64,000 nt of DNA from Halorubrum depositum (GCF_007671725.1 NZ_VCNM01000002.1:1322342-1386341); one strand, 5' to 3'. Positions 1 to 8,257 are shown, counted from the stretch's first letter. The notes: a model not told the origin generated them from the sequence alone. Numbers and translations are program-made.

Positions 1-260
1 TGCGGTGGCGCGCCGGTGAGCGCCCGTGAGGGCGCGAACCGAGCGCGAGGGAGGCGGCGGTCCGGCGCGGCCGCGCCCGCGCCGGAGCGTCCGCCGAGGC
101 TGGGGAGGCGTGAGGTGCGGAGCGGCCGCGGACGGGTGGGACTCAAAGGGGCAGCCGTGAGCGGGGCGCAGGCGACCTAAGGACCGCAGGGAGGGAGCGG
201 TAGCGACCGACAGAGGACCGCAGCGAGCGTGCGCCCCGCTCACGGCTGGGGCTTTGGAGG
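1..260 (+). repeat. Structured multicopy element, copy 1 (candidate ncRNA)
   Basis: First of four related copies in the window, cut by the window edge at its 5' side. Three helices are visible. In P1, bases 20-25 pair with 30-35 around a GTGA (GNRA-type) loop. The P1 stem is followed by a TGA (17-19) / GAA (36-38) internal loop and then CGG/CCG. In P2, 61-70 pairs perfectly with 77-86. In P3, 153-170 pairs perfectly with 230-247 (18 bp). Outside P3, CAAAG (144-148) can pair with CTTTG across a conserved G-rich 4x4 internal loop. The single-stranded block around 98-116 (GAGGCTGGGGAGGCGTGAGG) is shared with the other copies. No plausible protein is encoded. I do not recognise the family. Confidence 0.8.
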
Positions 261-285
261 CTGTCACCGACGATCTCAGGTCAGC

Positions 286-295
286 TATATATAAA
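286..295 (-). promoter_or_regulatory. TATA box facing into element copy 1 from its 3' side
   Basis: An AT-rich TATATATAAA stands out from GC-rich surroundings. Read on the minus strand it is a good haloarchaeal TATA box. It lies about 26 nt from the conserved gtcggtgaca sequence at the element edge. The same arrangement is seen at the other three copies, so it belongs to the element and not to the antiporter gene, which ends at 346. Confidence 0.45.
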
Positions 296-345
296 CGAGC
301 GACCGGACCGTCAGATGTCCCCGCCGACGGTCCCGAGTCGATCGA

Positions 346-1581
346 TCACAGCCGATCCGTCCCGCCGTCATCCACGCCTCGATCCAGCCACGAGACCGCG
401 ACCGACTCGAACGGCCCGGAGTACTGCATCAGCGTCGTCCCGAGGATTGCCATCACGAGCACGTAGCCGACCGCGAACGCGTTGATCGTCTGGGCGATCG
501 CCGGGTCGAACGTCCCCGCCTCGGCCCCGCTCACGGCGACCGTCGCGATGATCAGCGAGAACTCCCCGCGGGTCGTCATCCCGAGCGCGACGCGGGTCGA
601 CCGCCGGGTGTCGAGATCGAAGGCCCGCCCGGCGAAGAAGCCGGTGACGAGCTTCGTCGGCGTCGTCACGAGCACCGCGAGCGCGATCAGCGCCGCCACG
701 CCGCCGAACAGCAGCGGGTCGGTGACGAGCCCGATCCAGAAGAAGAACACCGCCGCGAACGTGTCGCGGACGGGTTCGAGCAGCGTCTCGATCTCGTGGG
801 CGTACTCCGTCGAGGCGAACGCCATCCCGACGAAGAAGGCCGCGACCGCCTCGCTGACGCCGAGCGCGAGCGCCGCGCCGGCGACGAGCACCACGGTCGC
901 GATCGACCGGAGCGCGACGAACTCCGGGTTGTCGGTCGCCACCAGCCGGTCGAACGCCGGCGTGCCGTACTGGACCGCGGCCAGCAGCGCGAGGATGAAC
1001 CCGACCGCGATCCCGACGTCGACCGCGGCCGCGACCACATCGCCGCCACCGAGCACGAGTGCGGAGGCCACGGCGAGGTAGACGGCGATAAACAGGTCCT
1101 CGTAGACGAGGGTCCCGAGCAGCGGCTCGGCCTCGTCGTTGGCGATCCAGCCGAGGTCGATGAGCGACTTCGTGATCACCGCCGACGAGGAGATGTACAC
1201 GATCCCGGCGAGCAGGAACGCGGGCAGGAGCGCCCCGAAGACGAGCCAGCCGAGGACGAGCCCGGCCCCGAAGTTCGCGAGGTCGATCGTCCCCGCCGTC
1301 CCGATCTGGCGCCGCCGCGCGAGCAGGCGGTCGAGGTTGAACTCCAGCCCGAGGAAAAAGAGGAGGAAGACGATCCCGAGCTCCGCGCCGAGCGCGATGA
1401 ACTCCGTCTCGGGGACGTAGACGGTCCCGACCGCCGGCAGCGCGAGCCGCCCGAGGACGAACTCCCCGAGCAGCATCCCGGCGACGATGTAGAAGGGGAT
1501 CACGGACTGGCCGACGCGGTTCGCGAGCCCGCCGGCGACCGCGACCGCGGCGAACATGACGCCGACGTCGAGCAGCGCCAC
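346..1581 (-). CDS. CPA2-family (Kef-type) cation:proton antiporter, membrane subunit
   Basis: Integral membrane protein of 411 aa that exchanges K+ or Na+ for protons. The whole chain is hydrophobic, with about 12 predicted helices. It carries CPA2 landmarks: an LFFLGLEFNLDRL segment in the first third, SSSAVITKSL followed by YEDLF in the middle, and MTTRGEFSLI near the C-terminus. It stops after the membrane domain and lacks the C-terminal RCK/TrkA-N domain of KefB/KefC. That regulatory role is probably supplied by the separate TrkA-C protein just upstream, as in Bacillus KhtU/KhtT. The start is GTG (VALLDVGV). The exact ion is not readable from sequence. Confidence 0.88.
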   Translation of the reverse strand: MALLDVGVMFAAVAVAGGLANRVGQSVIPFYIVAGMLLGEFVLGRLALPAVGTVYVPETEFIALGAELGIVFLLFFLGLEFNLDRLLARRRQIGTAGTIDLANFGAGLVLGWLVFGALLPAFLLAGIVYISSSAVITKSLIDLGWIANDEAEPLLGTLVYEDLFIAVYLAVASALVLGGGDVVAAAVDVGIAVGFILALLAAVQYGTPAFDRLVATDNPEFVALRSIATVVLVAGAALALGVSEAVAAFFVGMAFASTEYAHEIETLLEPVRDTFAAVFFFWIGLVTDPLLFGGVAALIALAVLVTTPTKLVTGFFAGRAFDLDTRRSTRVALGMTTRGEFSLIIATVAVSGAEAGTFDPAIAQTINAFAVGYVLVMAILGTTLMQYSGPFESVAVSWLDRGVDDGGTDRL

Positions 1582-1663
1582 TACCGGCCACCTCCGGGGC
1601 GGGCTATCGGAGCGGTCGAGCCGGCTATCGGAGCGATCGCCCCGACCGCGTCGTCGCGGCCGC

Positions 1664-2143
1664 TCATCCGGTGAGGAGCTCCTCGAACGCCGCGCAGTTC
1701 TCCGGCGTCCCCACTCCGATGACCGTGTCGCTCTCGCGGAGCGTCGTGTCGGCGCTCGGGCTGTCGATGACCTCGCCGTCGCGCTGGATCGCCACGACGG
1801 CGAGTCCGGTCCGGTTGCCGATGTCCGCGCTCTCCAGCGTCTCGCCGATGAGCGGCGATCCCGGCTGGAGCTCGTACCACTCCAGGAGGATGCCGCCGGG
1901 CAGGGTCGTCTCCTGCGTGTCGGGCTCGACCGGCTGGAAGTACGCGCCCTCGACGATCGAGCCGATCGTCCGGGCGAGGTCGTCGCCGAACTCGAACACC
2001 TTCTCCGAGTCGGCGTCCGGGTCGGGCCGGCGGAACAGCTCGCGTTTGCCCGTGTTGTGGATGACGACGACCATCTCGCCGTCGTCGAGCTCGATCTCGA
2101 ACTTCTTCCCGACGCCGGGGAGGTCGGATTCGCGGATCGTCAT
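1664..2143 (-). CDS. KhtT-like antiporter regulatory subunit (TrkA-C/RCK_C domain)
   Basis: Soluble protein of 159 aa, close to the 165 aa of B. subtilis KhtT. The N-terminal half (MTIRESDLPGVGKKFEIEL) matches the conserved start of this family. The C-terminal half, about residues 85-159, is an RCK_C/TrkA-C fold with the typical GSPLIGETL and DTVIGVGTPENC segments. It lies 82 bp upstream of the antiporter in the same orientation, so the two form a split Kef-like system in which this subunit gates transport. The ATG at 2143 was chosen because family members begin MTIRE; the longer upstream reading is low-complexity and unlikely. Confidence 0.85.
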   Translation of the reverse strand: MTIRESDLPGVGKKFEIELDDGEMVVVIHNTGKRELFRRPDPDADSEKVFEFGDDLARTIGSIVEGAYFQPVEPDTQETTLPGGILLEWYELQPGSPLIGETLESADIGNRTGLAVVAIQRDGEVIDSPSADTTLRESDTVIGVGTPENCAAFEELLTG

Positions 2144-2292
2144 ACCGAGGGGAGCGGTGCCAGCGTAATAGGTGTACACGTCGCGGGCGCCGGGCTCGGG
2201 CGACGATCGTGCGACGCGCGTGCGACCGGACGCCCCCGACGCGCGACCGCCCCGCACCAAACGCTAAGTGGGGTGAGACCGAGAGGTCGACC

Positions 2293-2640
2293 ATGTGGGG
2301 ATCCCGGAGGAGCCGGGACCGGCGGACGGTGACCTGTATCGCGTGCGGCGACTCGCTGCTGCGCGAGGACGCGCGCGAGTACGACAAGGAGGGGGACCGC
2401 TGGAACCGGCGCGACAAGGAGTTCGAGTACCTCTGTACCGACTGCGACGACGAGCTCTGTCACCAGCCCCGCGACGGGCTCGAGTCGCTCGTCTGTTCCA
2501 TCGAGGGCGACGGGCTCTCGCGCGAGGAGTTCCTCGGCCGCTACGCCGACGCAGTGGCGCTCGACGGGAGCGACGACGACGCGACCGGGTCTCGCGGCCG
2601 ATCCGACCGCGACCGGGAGCCGTCGGACCGCGACCGCTAG
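2293..2640 (+). CDS. Small haloarchaeal protein with paired CxxC motifs
   Basis: A protein of 115 aa starting MWGSRRSRDRRTVTCIACG. It contains CIAC near residue 16, CTDC in the middle and a later single Cys, the pattern of a small zinc-ribbon-like protein. The C-terminus is low-complexity and rich in Asp and Arg. I recognise it as a conserved haloarchaeal family (possibly DUF7562) without known function. The ATG at 2293 was preferred over an in-frame upstream start because the conserved sequence begins there. It stands alone between the divergent KhtT-like gene and RNase R. Confidence 0.7.
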   Translation: MWGSRRSRDRRTVTCIACGDSLLREDAREYDKEGDRWNRRDKEFEYLCTDCDDELCHQPRDGLESLVCSIEGDGLSREEFLGRYADAVALDGSDDDATGSRGRSDRDREPSDRDR

Positions 2641-2740
2641 CGCGCTCCGCCGGCGCACCGCGTCCGACGGCCCCTCCCGCCCCCCGACGGGGCTTTCCGA
2701 CCCCGACAGGCCTTTCTAACGGACCCGCGTTGGTCCCGGT

Positions 2741-4042
2741 ATGTCAGACGACGAGCCGAAACCGGGGTCCGCCGAGGACCAGGGTCCCGTGACGATCACG
2801 CCGGAGCTGGCGGACCGCCTCGCCGACAAGCGGGCGGACCTGTTCGAGGAGTTCGAGATCCCCGACGAGTTCCCGAACGAGGTCCTGCGCGAGGCCGAGA
2901 CTCGGACCGAGGGCGTGTACGAGGAGATCGAAGCCGAGATCGACGAGCGCGAGGACCTCCGCGACCTGACGACGTGGACCACCGACCCGGTCGACGCGCA
3001 GGACTTCGACGACGCGATCTCCATCGAGCGCGAGGAGGGCGCCTACCGGCTGTGGGTCCACATCGCCGACGTCACCCACTACGTCACGCCCGACACGGCG
3101 ATGTGGGAGGAGGCGGTGAAGCGCGCGAACACCGTCTACCTGCCCGACTACACGATCCACATGCTCCCGCCGGTGCTCGCGGAGACGGTCTGCTCGCTCG
3201 TCCCCAACGAGGACCGGCTCGCGCACACCGTCGAGATGGAGATCGACGACGAGACGCTCTCGTTCGAGGACATCGACATCTACAAGTCCGTCATCAACTC
3301 CGACGAGCGGCTCACCTACTCCGAGTGTGAGAACCGCCTCGAAGATCCCTCGCTCCCCCTCGGCGAGGAGAACGCGCTCGCCTTCGAGCTCGCCGACCGG
3401 ATGCACGAGCAGCGCAAGGAGGACGGATCGCTCGTGTTGAACCCGCGCCGCGACCGCGCGCACACCATCATCGAGGAGTCGATGCTGAAGGCGAACAAGG
3501 CGGTGACGCACACCCTGATGTGGGACCGCGGCGTCGAGGCGATGTACCGCGTCCACCCGCAGCCGACCCCCGACCAGTGGAGCGAGGCGCTGAAGGAGAT
3601 CCAGGAGCTCAACGGCGTCTCCATCCCCGGCGACGCGTGGGGCGACGACCCGCGCAAGGCGGTCAACGCCGCCCTCGAAGAGTCTCCGGGGCGCCAGCTC
3701 AACAAGATCCAGCGCGCCGTGCTGAAGGTGATGCCCCGCGCGAAGTACATGAACGACCCGTTCGGCGGCCACCACGCGCTCAATTTCGACATCTACGGCC
3801 ACTTCACCTCGCCCATCCGCCGGCTCTCGGACACGATCAACCACTGGATCGTCCACGAGAACGACGTGCCGGAGACCCTCGTCGAGCTGTGCGACCACGC
3901 CAGCGACCGACAGAAGGACGGCGAGACGGTCGAACGCATATACAAGCAGTTCCTCCAAGAGCAGGGGCTCGATCCCCACGCGGTGAACAACCGCGGGATC
4001 GAGGTCGTCGACGACGCCGAGGAAGCGAAACACACGGTCTAA
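2741..4042 (+). CDS. rnr: Ribonuclease R-family exoribonuclease (RNB domain only)
   Basis: 3'-to-5' exoribonuclease of the RNase II/R family, 433 aa. The RNB catalytic motif is visible at residues 82-92 (DPVDAQDFDDA): D82, D88, D90 and D91 match the spacing of the four metal-binding aspartates of RNase II. HFTSPIRRLSD near residue 360 is another family signature. Bacterial RNase R is about 800 aa with cold-shock and S1 RNA-binding domains, and none of these is present here. This short form is typical of haloarchaea, where it substitutes for the exosome. The gene is monocistronic, with a start ATG 100 bp after the preceding gene. Confidence 0.92.
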   Translation: MSDDEPKPGSAEDQGPVTITPELADRLADKRADLFEEFEIPDEFPNEVLREAETRTEGVYEEIEAEIDEREDLRDLTTWTTDPVDAQDFDDAISIEREEGAYRLWVHIADVTHYVTPDTAMWEEAVKRANTVYLPDYTIHMLPPVLAETVCSLVPNEDRLAHTVEMEIDDETLSFEDIDIYKSVINSDERLTYSECENRLEDPSLPLGEENALAFELADRMHEQRKEDGSLVLNPRRDRAHTIIEESMLKANKAVTHTLMWDRGVEAMYRVHPQPTPDQWSEALKEIQELNGVSIPGDAWGDDPRKAVNAALEESPGRQLNKIQRAVLKVMPRAKYMNDPFGGHHALNFDIYGHFTSPIRRLSDTINHWIVHENDVPETLVELCDHASDRQKDGETVERIYKQFLQEQGLDPHAVNNRGIEVVDDAEEAKHTV

Positions 4043-4166
4043 CGCCTCGACTCGCCCGCCTCCCCTCGCGACTCCCCTCTCCCCGCCTCGGCTCCCCCCA
4101 CCCGTCTCACCTTCCCTCACCCGCCCCGCCGAAGCGTATAGACCGTCGGAGTCCCTATCGTTCGAC

Positions 4167-4595
4167 ATGACCCATCACGACCACGACGAGCGCCGCGCCG
4201 CCGATCGGATCGCCGACCGGGACCGCACGCCGGCCGAGCGGGACGCGGAGCGAGCCGCCACGGTCGGCGGGTTCACGGGAGCGGTCCTCGGCGCCCGCGG
4301 CGGTCCGATCGGCGCCGGGATCGGCGCTTTCCTCGGCGGATCGACCGGCTACGCCGTTGGCTACGCGCTGAGCGAACTGGAGGGGAAGCGCGACGACCCT
4401 CACGAGACGACGCTCGACGACTACGCGACCGGCGACGGGCCGGATCGCGTGGCGGGCGGCAGCCGAGACGACGCCGGCGACGATCATGGAGACGACGGAC
4501 CGGTGCGGATCGAAGTCGGGGAGGAGGACGACGAGGGTAACGAAGGCGGCGAGGACAACGAGGGCGGCGAGGACGACCACCGGTCCGGGAAGTGA
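4167..4595 (+). CDS. Small acidic protein with a central glycine-zipper hydrophobic segment
   Basis: A 142-aa protein with three parts: a charged His/Arg/Asp-rich N-terminus, a glycine-rich hydrophobic stretch at about residues 30-66 with GxxxG-type spacing (GAVLGARGG, GAGIGAFLGG), and a highly acidic C-terminal tail containing GGEDNEGGED repeats. The middle resembles glycine-zipper membrane segments that associate with or span membranes. I do not recognise a named family. It lies between convergent genes with no operon partner. Confidence 0.6.
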   Translation: MTHHDHDERRAADRIADRDRTPAERDAERAATVGGFTGAVLGARGGPIGAGIGAFLGGSTGYAVGYALSELEGKRDDPHETTLDDYATGDGPDRVAGGSRDDAGDDHGDDGPVRIEVGEEDDEGNEGGEDNEGGEDDHRSGK

Positions 4596-4617
4596 CCGGC
4601 GCGCGCGACGCTCGTCG

Positions 4618-5892
4618 TCAGTCCCGCCGGGTCGCGAAGCGGGCGATCGCGGCCGCCGAGAGCGCGCCCGCGACCGCGATGCCGGCGAGGACGAGGAACA
4701 GCTCGCGGGGACCGGCGCGGGTGAGGACCCACCCCGCGAGCGCGGCGCCGAGCGAGCCGACGCCGAAGATGCCGAGGTACGTGTAGCCGAACGAGATGCC
4801 GCGCGCCTCGCTCGGCGAGTAGGCCGCGACCGTCGCCTGCGAGAGCGGCTGCACGGTGAACAGCGCGACGCCGAGCGCGAGCGAGACCGCGAGGAACGAC
4901 GCGGTGGTCGCGCCGGCGGGGACGAACAGCAGCGCGAGGACCGCGAGGACGGACATGAGCGCGATCAGCCCCCGCTCCGGGCGGATCCGGTCGGCGATCC
5001 GCCCGCCGAGGTACTGCCCGAGGACGCCGACCGTGAGGACGGCGACGTACACGTACCGCGCGAGGTCGAACTCCTCGGCGTACGGGCTCTCGGGGTCGAT
5101 GAGTTGGACGTCGATCAGCCCGCCGAGGGCGTCCCCGAGGAGGTCCGGCAGGAACGTGAGGAACGTCCGGTAGTAGAGCCCGCTGAACGTGACGAACGCG
5201 AACACGATCAGGAACCCCCCGGCGAGCAGGACCCGCGTGTCGTCGACGATCGTGGCCGGCGACACCTCGCCTTTGGCGCCGCCGCTTCCGGCGGCGCTCC
5301 CTCCCTCATCCCCGCCGTCGGCGGCCGCGGACGCCGGGAGCGCCGCGTCGACGTCGACGGTGACGCCGTACGCGGCGACGGCGACGGCGGGAACCGTGAG
5401 CGCGGCCGCGACGATCCGCCAATCGAACGCCAGGAGGAGCAGCGCGGTCGCCAGCGGGCCGAGGGCGATGCCGAGGTTGCCGCCGATCCCGTGGTAGCCG
5501 AGCGCGGTCCCGCGCTGCTCCACGGACTTGGAGAGCAGCGACAGCCCCGCGGGGTGGTAGACGCTCGCGGTGACGCCCCACACGCCGATGGCGAGCGCGA
5601 GCGCGAGCAGGTTCGGGGCGACGCTCACGAGGAGGAACGACGCCGCCATCCCGCCGAGACACGCGAGGATGAGCGGCTTGGAACCGAACCGGTCGACAAG
5701 GATGCCGCCGGGGAGCGCGCCGACCCCGAACAGCCCGTAGCCGACGGTGGAGACGAGCCCGAGCGTGGCCGCGGTCGTCGAGAACTCCGCGATCCACACC
5801 GTCAGCAGGATCGGGATCGAGAGCTCGTAGGTGTGAACGAGCCCGTGCGAGCCGGCGGTGAAGGCGACGATCCGTCTCTCGGCGCGGTCCAT
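4618..5892 (-). CDS. MFS transporter
   Basis: Major facilitator superfamily permease of 424 aa with about 12 hydrophobic helices in two halves, separated near residues 195-225 by a Gly/Ala/Asp-rich loop. The first half carries a G-x-L-x-D-R-F-G loop (GGILVDRFGSKP), the MFS motif between helices 2 and 3. Segments such as SVYHPAGLSLLSKSV and YHGIGGNLGIALGP resemble the fosmidomycin-resistance (Fsr) branch, which suggests efflux of a small molecule, but the substrate cannot be inferred. It ends 22 bp from the preceding convergent gene. Confidence 0.85.
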   Translation of the reverse strand: MDRAERRIVAFTAGSHGLVHTYELSIPILLTVWIAEFSTTAATLGLVSTVGYGLFGVGALPGGILVDRFGSKPLILACLGGMAASFLLVSVAPNLLALALAIGVWGVTASVYHPAGLSLLSKSVEQRGTALGYHGIGGNLGIALGPLATALLLLAFDWRIVAAALTVPAVAVAAYGVTVDVDAALPASAAADGGDEGGSAAGSGGAKGEVSPATIVDDTRVLLAGGFLIVFAFVTFSGLYYRTFLTFLPDLLGDALGGLIDVQLIDPESPYAEEFDLARYVYVAVLTVGVLGQYLGGRIADRIRPERGLIALMSVLAVLALLFVPAGATTASFLAVSLALGVALFTVQPLSQATVAAYSPSEARGISFGYTYLGIFGVGSLGAALAGWVLTRAGPRELFLVLAGIAVAGALSAAAIARFATRRD

Positions 5893-5985
5893 CGGCCGAC
5901 CGTTCCCCGCGACCGGGCATAGCTCCGGTGGTTGCTGCCGGGGTTGCCGGGAGTGACGGCCCCGGACGACCCCCGGACGCCCGCG

Positions 5986-6612
5986 TCACTCCAGATCCGA
6001 CGGCTGGGTGCCGACCCCCTCCGGCCAGCCCGTCGGTTGCGCCGCGCTCGGCTCGGCGTGCGACCGCTTCAGCACCATCGGCGTGCGCTCCAGGGAGAGC
6101 ACGAGCTCGTCGTCCTGGTTGTACGCGCGCAGTTCCGTGGTGACGATCCCGACGTGGTCGCGGGAGTCGGACTCGCGCTTGTCGAGCACCTCGGACTCCG
6201 CGAACAGCGTGTCGCCGTGGAAGACGGGCGCGTGGTGGCGGATCTCGTCGTAGCCGAGGTTCGCGGTGGCGTTGGCGCTCACGTCGACGACGCTCATCCC
6301 GACCGCCAGCGCGATGACGAAGGTGCCGTCGACGAGGCGCTCGCCGAACTCCGTCTCGGCGGCGTACGCCTCGTTGAAGTGCATCGGATTGACGTTCATC
6401 GTGAGGTTGGTGAACCAGACGTTGTCCGTCTCGGTCACCGTCCGCCCGTACGGGTGCTTGTACACGTCGCCGACCGCGAAGTCCTCGTAGTACCGGCCCT
6501 CCCAGCCGGCGACGAGCCGGCGGTCGGCGCCGCCGTCGGTCGCGGCGGTCGGATTTCGCTCGTCGGTCGCGTCTGAGCTCCCGCGGTCGTGCGCGTCGGT
6601 GTCGCGAACCAT
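5986..6612 (-). CDS. MaoC-family (R)-hydratase/dehydratase
   Basis: Hot-dog-fold protein of 208 aa. After a 35-aa disordered N-terminus comes the MaoC core, with YYEDFAVGDVY, then NPMHFNEAYA and DGTFVIALAVG. The Asn/His-containing NPMHFNE segment corresponds to the hydratase active-site region of this family. Such enzymes hydrate enoyl-CoA or mesaconyl-type thioesters. Haloarchaea carry several paralogues, so the substrate is uncertain. The gene stands alone next to an MFS gene. Confidence 0.82.
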   Translation of the reverse strand: MVRDTDAHDRGSSDATDERNPTAATDGGADRRLVAGWEGRYYEDFAVGDVYKHPYGRTVTETDNVWFTNLTMNVNPMHFNEAYAAETEFGERLVDGTFVIALAVGMSVVDVSANATANLGYDEIRHHAPVFHGDTLFAESEVLDKRESDSRDHVGIVTTELRAYNQDDELVLSLERTPMVLKRSHAEPSAAQPTGWPEGVGTQPSDLE

Positions 6613-6674
6613 ACCGCGTACCGAGGGGAACGACCGACAAAAAGAGGACCGGGTTCGCGGGACCCGCCCGCGCG

Positions 6675-6809
6675 TTACACGAAGTTGAACGAGGTGTACA
6701 GCAGCAGCGCGACGGAGACGACGATGACGAGCACCAGCCAGCCGATCATGATCGCGCCCATCTGGCGATGCGAGAGGTTCGTTCCCTCGAGGATCTCTGA
6801 GACGCCCAT
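6675..6809 (-). CDS. 44-aa single-helix membrane protein
   Basis: A very small protein, MGVSEILEGTNLSHRQMGA followed by a hydrophobic helix (residues about 20-38) and a short Thr-Ser-Phe tail. The start at 6809 is supported by a TATA-like TTAAATA on the minus strand about 26 nt upstream, giving a leaderless message. The amphipathic N-terminus plus one C-terminal helix fits a tail-anchored or accessory subunit. I know similar haloarchaeal proteins but no function for them. Confidence 0.6.
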   Translation of the reverse strand: MGVSEILEGTNLSHRQMGAIMIGWLVLVIVVSVALLLYTSFNFV

Positions 6810-7096
6810 ATCCCGACCGATTCGCCGAGAGTATTTAATGGCTTCCAACGGAACGGGCGCGACCGTCTCGTCGTCGGAGTCCGGAGACACGCGATCGCTG
6901 TAGGTCCGGGCGAGGACCGGACTAGTGGGTTCCGTACGCATCGCGCACAAGTCAATGATTTTGACCGTGTGTGCCTAATTTTCGGCGCTGATATTTATGC
7001 CAGTAAGTACATAAGGTGGCTCCGTTAATCAGAGAGTAACCAGCTAACCGATCGGAACGGACGGCCGTTTCGTCGGTGGACCGCTGGGTTCAAACT
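6810..7096. promoter_or_regulatory. Intergenic region with promoters for the 44-aa protein and the pilin
   Basis: The segment contains the minus-strand TTAAATA box at about 6833-6840 for the small membrane gene. On the plus strand there is an AT-rich tract at about 6955-7020 (ttttcggcgctgatatttatgcc) that probably holds the pilin promoter. That would give the pilin mRNA an unusually long leader of about 70-100 nt. From about 6955 onward the base composition is visibly less GC-rich than the rest of the window. Confidence 0.4.
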
Positions 7097-7582
7097 ATGA
7101 AACCAAGCAACCTGTTCAATTCGGACGACCGTGCCGTGAGTCCCGTTATCGGAGTCATACTCATGGTCGCAATCACCGTGATCCTGGCCGCCGTCATCGG
7201 GACGTTCGTGCTCGGTCTGGGTGACTCGCTCGGCGACAGTCAGCCGACGGCGCAGTTAGATGCCAGCATCGACTACAGTAATAATAATATTACAGTCGAA
7301 CACGGTGGCGGAGATCCGATTGCAGCCGGCGAAATGACTATGATTGTCAACTACAACGGCAGCAGCTACCAGTCCAACGGAGCATACAGTGAAAGGCTGA
7401 CTGTGGGCGACCAGTTCGTGGGAGAAGTTGGAAGCCCCGGTACTACTGTAACCGCTAACGCAGATGAGGAAGTTCGTATCCGAATTATTCATGAAAGCAG
7501 TGGTTCAGTTCTTCTTGACCGAACAATTGACACGACTGGTTCTGTCAATATTGGAGACAGTTTCCCTCTCAGCGCAGCATAA
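7097..7582 (+). CDS. Archaeal type IV pilin
   Basis: Pilin precursor of 161 aa. The N-terminus, MKPSNLFNSDDRA then VSPVIGVILMVAITVILAAV, is the archaeal type IV pilin N-terminal domain: a short charged leader, a prepilin-peptidase (PibD) site near Arg12-Ala13, and the conserved hydrophobic helix that drives both export and filament assembly. The rest is a beta-rich head with Asn and Ser patches (possible N-glycosylation sequons NIT and NGS). The gene is clearly AT-richer than its neighbours, with codons such as AAT, ATT and ACT, which suggests transfer. The ATG at 7097 was chosen because upstream residues do not belong to a class III signal. Confidence 0.88.
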   Translation: MKPSNLFNSDDRAVSPVIGVILMVAITVILAAVIGTFVLGLGDSLGDSQPTAQLDASIDYSNNNITVEHGGGDPIAAGEMTMIVNYNGSSYQSNGAYSERLTVGDQFVGEVGSPGTTVTANADEEVRIRIIHESSGSVLLDRTIDTTGSVNIGDSFPLSAA

Positions 7583-7605
7583 GTAATCAATTCTACCGTC
7601 ATCGG

Positions 7606-7618
7606 TTTTTTTTTATTT
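7606..7618 (+). terminator. Poly-T terminator after the pilin gene
   Basis: A run of nine T residues followed by ATTT lies 24 nt after the pilin stop codon, the typical archaeal intrinsic terminator. Such a run is conspicuous in this GC-rich genome. Confidence 0.7.
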
Positions 7619-7930
7619 CGCGTTCAATACAGTAGTTAGAGACATACGATGTTACAGAGCTACTGAACTGTACCAAGATGGTGTCGCCCACATCGCACTG
7701 TAATTCACTTTGCAACGCCACTCACGAGGGACTGCACTAGTCGAGTTCCTTGCCGACTCCCACACGTCCCGTGCCAGCCGAATCTTCGATCCCGACTCGT
7801 CGCAGTAGTGAGTTACCATCTCTGTGATCCGGTCCAGATCGCGCCGGGTTCGCTCATACCTAAAGATACAGACTCGCATGAATCATGGATGTCAGCAAAC
7901 GGGACCACGCGAGGGAAAGAACGAAGTGAG
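7619..7930. other. AT-richer non-coding or degenerate segment beside tRNA-Ala
   Basis: No convincing intact gene is visible. A minus-strand reading frame at 7652-7879 (75 codons, including [17 protein letters not shown]) has a helical N-terminal half that looks protein-like, but the C-terminal half looks random and I recognise no family. It may be the remnant of a small gene. The segment abuts the 3' end of the tRNA gene and shares the lower GC of the pilin gene. Confidence 0.4.
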
Positions 7931-8002
7931 TGGACTCGCGGGGATTTGAACCCCGGGCCTCTTCCTTGCGAAGGAAGCGATCTGCCGCTGATCTACGAGC
8001 CC
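7931..8002 (-). tRNA. tRNA-Ala (anticodon CGC)
   Basis: A complete 72-nt cloverleaf is read on the minus strand, starting GGGCTCG and ending CGAGTCCA. The acceptor stem contains the G3:U70 wobble pair that identifies alanine tRNAs. The anticodon arm is CTTCC-TTCGCAA-GGAAG, giving anticodon CGC (decodes GCG). The T arm is CGGGG-TTCAAAT-CCCCG. The CCA end is not encoded and there is no intron. Confidence 0.97.
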
Positions 8003-8257
8003 GCACCCGGAACCAATCGCCGTTCGTATTTGTACCTTACCTTTCGACGACCCGCACGCGGGTGGTTCGCAGGCGACGACGCCCGTCACAGCTCGCGACG
8101 AGCACCGCCGATACCGACGGAATTAGATAGCCGGCCGCGCGACGTGCAGTCGAAACGATCCCCTTGCGCGTCGATTCCACTTCTTAACCTGTTTAACGTT
8201 TTTGAGACGCATCCCACATTCGTTACTCTTTTGCGTGCGGGCGACCCAGATCCGAGC

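Noticed and set aside
254..466. Plus-strand 70-codon frame at the 3' edge of element copy 1
   Set aside because: It overlaps the end of the antiporter gene and the element, with Ser/Thr/Pro-rich random-looking sequence.
7652..7879. 75-codon minus-strand frame beside tRNA-Ala
   Set aside because: Only its first half looks protein-like, no family is recognised, and there is no clear promoter. It is kept as a possible remnant, not as a gene.
8003..8257. A flavin riboswitch upstream of rbkR
   Set aside because: No FMN-type conserved boxes are visible. Archaeal flavin genes are regulated by RbkR protein, but I could not identify a convincing operator.
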